Source: Opitutaceae bacterium (GTDB lineage Bacteria; Verrucomicrobiota; Verrucomicrobiia; Opitutales; Opitutaceae). Taken from it: a stretch of 53,379 nucleotides of DNA. The position numbers were made by a program, and so were the translations under genes. Positions 50,567 to 53,379 of this stretch are shown one piece after another; the stretch's first letter is position 1; every line of letters begins with the position of its first letter. A model generated the notes under the pieces. That model worked only from the letters and a program-made list of their open reading frames with translations. It made no database searches and was not told the DNA's origin. The DNA is taken from contig JANQKI010000022.1 in the NCBI GenBank assembly GCA_028281165.1, positions 1-53,379 of the forward strand, written 5' to 3'.

Positions 50567-50663
50567 AAATCTATTTAAAATTTGTAAGCACTTGTTGATT
50601 AAGGAGAAAACAAGATACGAAAGGCCTTTCTCCATCACAGTTTTAAATAGATTTCTGTAAGCA
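50567..50663. repeat. Nested inverted repeats in an AT-rich gap
   Basis: AAATCTATTTAAAA (50567-50580) is exactly inverted as TTTTAAATAGATTT (50641-50654). Between them GGAGAAA (50603-50609) pairs with TTTCTCC (50627-50633). TTGTAAGCA and CTGTAAGCA follow the two outer arms as direct repeats. No open frame is present; it could be a regulatory RNA or the upstream control region of the microprotein. Confidence 0.5.
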
Positions 50664-50782
50664 AACCTTACATATAATTGCTCTTTTTTACTAAAAATCT
50701 TTTAAGATATTAATATTCAAAGAGTTACCGAATTTTCATAACTGTAGCGTTTATTGACACTTAGAGTCGTCAACCAGTATTC

Positions 50783-51625
50783 TCACTCTGCTGGTCGCTT
50801 CGAATCATTCTCAGCTGGAATCAAGGGGAGTAAAAAGACCAAGTAGAGGAAAATGGTCGCGTGATGGAGTTTGTAAATACCTACTACATGGTTGAGGACA
50901 TAGTGAAAGCTGATTCCTGCAATCGCTGTCAACCAGCGAAAGCGTCTCACCCAAAAGCCAAAGGCCAACAGATACTCGGTTAATGTGCTAGACACAGCCA
51001 TCAATGCTACTGGGATAGCTAGTGAGCCTGCCGTAAGGTAGCCGGAAGAAAGGTCGACTTTGAAATTCCAAAGCACCAGTGACATATCCATTAGGGCCTC
51101 TCCTCGAAGATAAATCTCGCTGCTTTTAGCTAGAGCGTTTGCTCCATAAATAAGAGTAAGATGAATTTGCAACAGGCGCACCGGCCAGCAAGGTCCTGAA
51201 AAGGCGTTTAGATTTTCTCGAGTTGTTTGCCACGGCTTACGCGTGACGCCACTCGGTATGAAGGAGAAGAGAACCAGTGCCACGAGGATAACTTGGCGAC
51301 TCACGTGTCCTGCTGGTAGGAAACATAGGGGAAAAAGAAGGGGCGCTAATACGAATCCGCACAATCGAGGGCGCCACCCAATTCCCAGTAAAATACACAA
51401 GCTAACCATCAATATTCTATGGCCGGGAGTAAGAATGACTGTCTCGTATAATAATTGCAGGATTTCCGGTGGGTCTGATTTAGGAAGTTGTCCTACCGAC
51501 CAGAAAAAATAGGGAATTGCTATTGCAAAGGCTATTCGCAGCCAAGCAGCAGCTGTAGCGTCAACAGGCCGAAACAGGAATCTGTCTATTCCAGAGCTCC
51601 CTGGATCTTCTCGACTAATTTCCAC
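50783..51625 (-). CDS. HTTM-domain-like integral membrane protein
   Basis: About six to seven membrane helices; the initial FLFRPVDATAAAWLRIAFAI, LLQIHLTLIYGANALAKSSEIYLRGEAL and the terminal ISFHYVLNHVVGIYKLHHATIFLYLVFLL match the HTTM (vitamin K-dependent carboxylase-like) family. The soluble carboxylase domain is absent, as in most bacterial HTTM proteins. The GTG start lies inside the end of the upstream gene (11-bp overlap), so the pair is translationally coupled. Function unknown. Confidence 0.78.
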   Translation of the reverse strand: MEISREDPGSSGIDRFLFRPVDATAAAWLRIAFAIAIPYFFWSVGQLPKSDPPEILQLLYETVILTPGHRILMVSLCILLGIGWRPRLCGFVLAPLLFPLCFLPAGHVSRQVILVALVLFSFIPSGVTRKPWQTTRENLNAFSGPCWPVRLLQIHLTLIYGANALAKSSEIYLRGEALMDMSLVLWNFKVDLSSGYLTAGSLAIPVALMAVSSTLTEYLLAFGFWVRRFRWLTAIAGISFHYVLNHVVGIYKLHHATIFLYLVFLLPLIPAENDSKRPAE

Positions 51626-51977
51626 TAGCTGTATCGGTTATTATAATACGCGTTTCCTCGGATGCTGGAAATGGAATTTTGTAGCGCAGTGACCACTCTA
51701 AGTGTCCATCTGGCGGGGTTATGAGACCGGCAGCTTCGCCCGCGCAAAATTCTCGAATCAGTCTTTCGGTCCAATTCAGTCCTGGCTGAGTTCCTTGAAA
51801 AGCCTTAGGCGTTGCCAGAGGCGTTCGAGTGCCGTCAGCATTGATAGCGACTACAGTTACCTGAGTCGGCGCGCCTTTGTAGTAGACAAGCATTCGAGGC
51901 GTCAGGGCTAGCATTGAGCATAGCAAAATCACTATGATCAATAGGTCGAGTTGACGTGATCCGGTAACAGTTTTCAC
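51615..51977 (-). CDS. Hypothetical single-span membrane protein, partner of the HTTM-like gene
   Basis: One N-terminal helix (LDLLIIVILLCSMLALTP) and ~80 soluble residues outside (VTVVAINADGTRTPLATP, then ITPPDGHLEWSLRYKIPF). I do not recognise a family. The start is uncertain: GTG 51977 or TTG 51995 in the same frame. The overlap with the HTTM-like gene suggests that the two proteins work together, as small partner proteins of HTTM genes often do. Confidence 0.6.
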   Translation of the reverse strand: MKTVTGSRQLDLLIIVILLCSMLALTPRMLVYYKGAPTQVTVVAINADGTRTPLATPKAFQGTQPGLNWTERLIREFCAGEAAGLITPPDGHLEWSLRYKIPFPASEETRIIITDTASGN

Positions 51978-52132
51978 GAATCTATTTATATGCAATCACT
52001 TGTTTATTCCAAGCCAGACGCTCTGATTTTCTTGAGAAGAATTTTTCTCTTCTCCATCCTAAAATCTGATACTGCGTCGCAGGATTTCTCCGGCTAGATC
52101 GGAAATAGTAGTTAAAAATGCAATACGATAGA

Positions 52133-52612
52133 CTACTCCAACTTTTTCTTCATGTTCATATAGGTGGGTTCGTAGTAACCTGAATGCGTTCCGAAGGAAT
52201 CGAACTCGAAGCCTAGCTTCTTGTAGTAAGCTTGTTGTTTTTCGAGTGATAGTCTTACGGATAACAACAACGCTTTCTGGCCTTGATTCTGGGCTCTGCT
52301 TTGAACTTCCTTGATCAATTGAGTTCCCACGCCGCCCTTTCGATGCTCGGGCAAAACGGATAGACGATCGAGATAGACGCCTTCGGGCTTCGTCTGGTAG
52401 AAAACACAGCCTATTATTTCAGAGTTGGATTCCGCCACGATGGCCTGAGCCTTTTCCAGTTCCTGCCTCACTATTTCAACGGTCTTTCGTTCCGCGCTCG
52501 AAGGCGGGTCGAGTTTTCCCTCGTATTCAGAAAAGGCAGCTCTGATCACTGCTAGTAGGATGGAGATCTCGGATTGTTCGTAGTCTCGGATAATGATTGG
52601 GAGCGCACTCAC
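52133..52612 (-). CDS. GNAT-family N-acetyltransferase
   Basis: 159 aa. The acetyl-CoA loop is in LSVLPEHRKGGVGTQLIKEV, with LLLSVRLSLEKQQAYYKKLGFEFDSFG as the C-terminal strand-helix. The start is GTG. The substrate is unknown; the size and motif fit the general small-molecule GNAT group. Confidence 0.9.
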   Translation of the reverse strand: MSALPIIIRDYEQSEISILLAVIRAAFSEYEGKLDPPSSAERKTVEIVRQELEKAQAIVAESNSEIIGCVFYQTKPEGVYLDRLSVLPEHRKGGVGTQLIKEVQSRAQNQGQKALLLSVRLSLEKQQAYYKKLGFEFDSFGTHSGYYEPTYMNMKKKLE

Positions 52613-52674
52613 GTATAGCGGTTTTTGGTATAGATTTTGTATTAAATATTTGAGGACAAAAATTATTCTCGAGT

Positions 52675-53376
52675 TTAGCCAGAGTATCTTGAATTTCTCG
52701 CGATAATATTAAGGAGGATAGCGACTTCTGCAGGCGAAATGCATCGAATGCAACTGAAACTGACTTTGTCCGTTTCCAGTCCTGAAATTCCCTTCTTTCT
52801 CCAGCCGTCTCGATTCGCTTTGCCGTGAAGAAAAACGATGCGGCACCAGTCCTTAATCGCCTTTTCCCAAATGTGGTGGTGAAAGGCAGTCAAGCCAGAG
52901 CCATCGGATTTCCATCGGCTGAATCCGCGGCGGAACAGTCTCACGTAATTCACTACGTTGTCGAAGTCCAAGAATATTACCGCGTCAGCCTTGGCGAAAA
53001 CCTCACCAGGGATCTGCCAAGGATTTGCTTCGGCGATCCATCCTTGGGACGACTCTAGTTGATCGACATAATCGACAACACCATCCTTAGAAGAAAAATT
53101 GTCGATTTCGATGTGGTCCAAGCCGAGCTGTTGCGAGAGTTTTTGAGAAAGATGGGTCTTGCCCGATCCCATCATGCCGCAGACCACCCAATTCCCTCGT
53201 TCCGTTTTGAATACAGCCTTGATACTTCGATCTATGTCGCTTCGGTATCCAGTTCTTGCTTTCCGGAAGGCGTGCCAAACAACGCCACAAACGCAAATCG
53301 CTGTAGCTAGAATTCCAATACTGAAAATGATCACTATGACTGACACCCAGAGGTATTGCTTGCTTCGATTAGCCAC
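52675..53376 (-). CDS. Membrane-anchored P-loop NTPase/kinase-like protein (possibly 5'-truncated by the window)
   Basis: A membrane helix (about residues 9-35) precedes a small P-loop domain: VVCGMMGSGKTHLSQKLSQQ (Walker A at 67-74), HIEIDNFSSKDG, EVFAKADAVIFLDFDN and RIVFLHGKANRDGWRKKG, similar to adenylate kinase-like or DNA-topology-modulation-type proteins. The first start seen is GTG at 53376 and the frame remains open to the right edge, so the true start could lie outside. Substrate unknown. Confidence 0.7.
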   Translation of the reverse strand: MANRSKQYLWVSVIVIIFSIGILATAICVCGVVWHAFRKARTGYRSDIDRSIKAVFKTERGNWVVCGMMGSGKTHLSQKLSQQLGLDHIEIDNFSSKDGVVDYVDQLESSQGWIAEANPWQIPGEVFAKADAVIFLDFDNVVNYVRLFRRGFSRWKSDGSGLTAFHHHIWEKAIKDWCRIVFLHGKANRDGWRKKGISGLETDKVSFSCIRCISPAEVAILLNIIARNSRYSG

Positions 53377-53379
53377 TGA

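Overview
The window looks like chromosomal DNA of a marine-type Verrucomicrobium, most likely class Opitutia (Puniceicoccaceae/Pelagicoccaceae neighbourhood). The clues are the type of its large TonB-dependent receptor (acidic stretch, then a plug preceded by an LSPFTVDE-like box), four secreted sulfatases, a deoxysugar microcompartment of the Planctomycetes-Verrucomicrobia kind, a VPDSG-CTERM-like sorting tail, and weak Shine-Dalgarno signals. Taxonomy is inferred from gene content only. I saw no tRNA, rRNA, CRISPR array, transposase or prophage gene.

Layout. (1) 1-9758, minus strand: an energy operon read apbE > rnfB > pyruvate:ferredoxin oxidoreductase > rnfC > rnfD > rnfG (cut by the window edge). 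A very long PFOR (1640 aa) sits inside the Rnf operon and carries an extra C-terminal iron-sulfur domain. (2) 9.8-21.5 kb: mixed genes, namely a divergent LpxC-like protein, a BLUF photoreceptor, an HTH-metallo-beta-lactamase fusion, a beta-hydroxyacid dehydrogenase, a sulfatase, HAD and DUF1330-like genes, a DUF4380-type secreted protein, a Spy-like protein, and then L-rhamnose isomerase with its AraC regulator. (3) 21.6-29.1 kb, minus strand: an eleven-gene bacterial microcompartment operon (PduL, three BMC-H, three BMC-P, acetate kinase, CoA-acylating aldehyde dehydrogenase, class II aldolase, a lactate/malate dehydrogenase), with a divergent DeoR regulator and then rhamnulokinase on the plus strand. 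(4) 31.9-35.9 kb: two sulfatases flank a fumarylacetoacetase-family hydrolase. (5) 36-41.5 kb: an IclR-type regulator with a GNAT and a YcxB-like gene, divergent from the TonB receptor. (6) 41.6-53.4 kb: ABC-F ATPase, DUF1294, a secreted propeller, a nitrilase-family amidase, a fourth sulfatase, rhomboid, a quinone-reductase-like MDR, a sterol-desaturase-type hydroxylase, a 48-aa VPDSG-CTERM-like microprotein, an HTTM-like protein, GNAT, and a membrane-anchored P-loop protein.

How it fits together. RhaA, RhaB and the class II aldolase would convert L-rhamnose to dihydroxyacetone phosphate and L-lactaldehyde. The aldolase, aldehyde dehydrogenase and PduL carry encapsulation-peptide-like amphipathic helices, so lactaldehyde would be made and consumed inside the shell and leave as an acyl phosphate for acetate kinase. 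The sulfatases and TonB receptor suggest that the source is a sulfated, rhamnose- (or fucose-) containing algal polysaccharide. The PFOR-Rnf operon would couple pyruvate oxidation to ferredoxin-driven ion pumping.

The non-coding DNA is rich in dispersed palindromic elements. A GTAGCGGCGAT/ATCGCCGCTAC family has six recognisable copies, four of them directly at gene stop codons. There are also an ACCACAGAG-type family, a CCGGAGGC inverted repeat, and candidate operators in front of the BMC operon, the TonB receptor and the hydroxylase gene.
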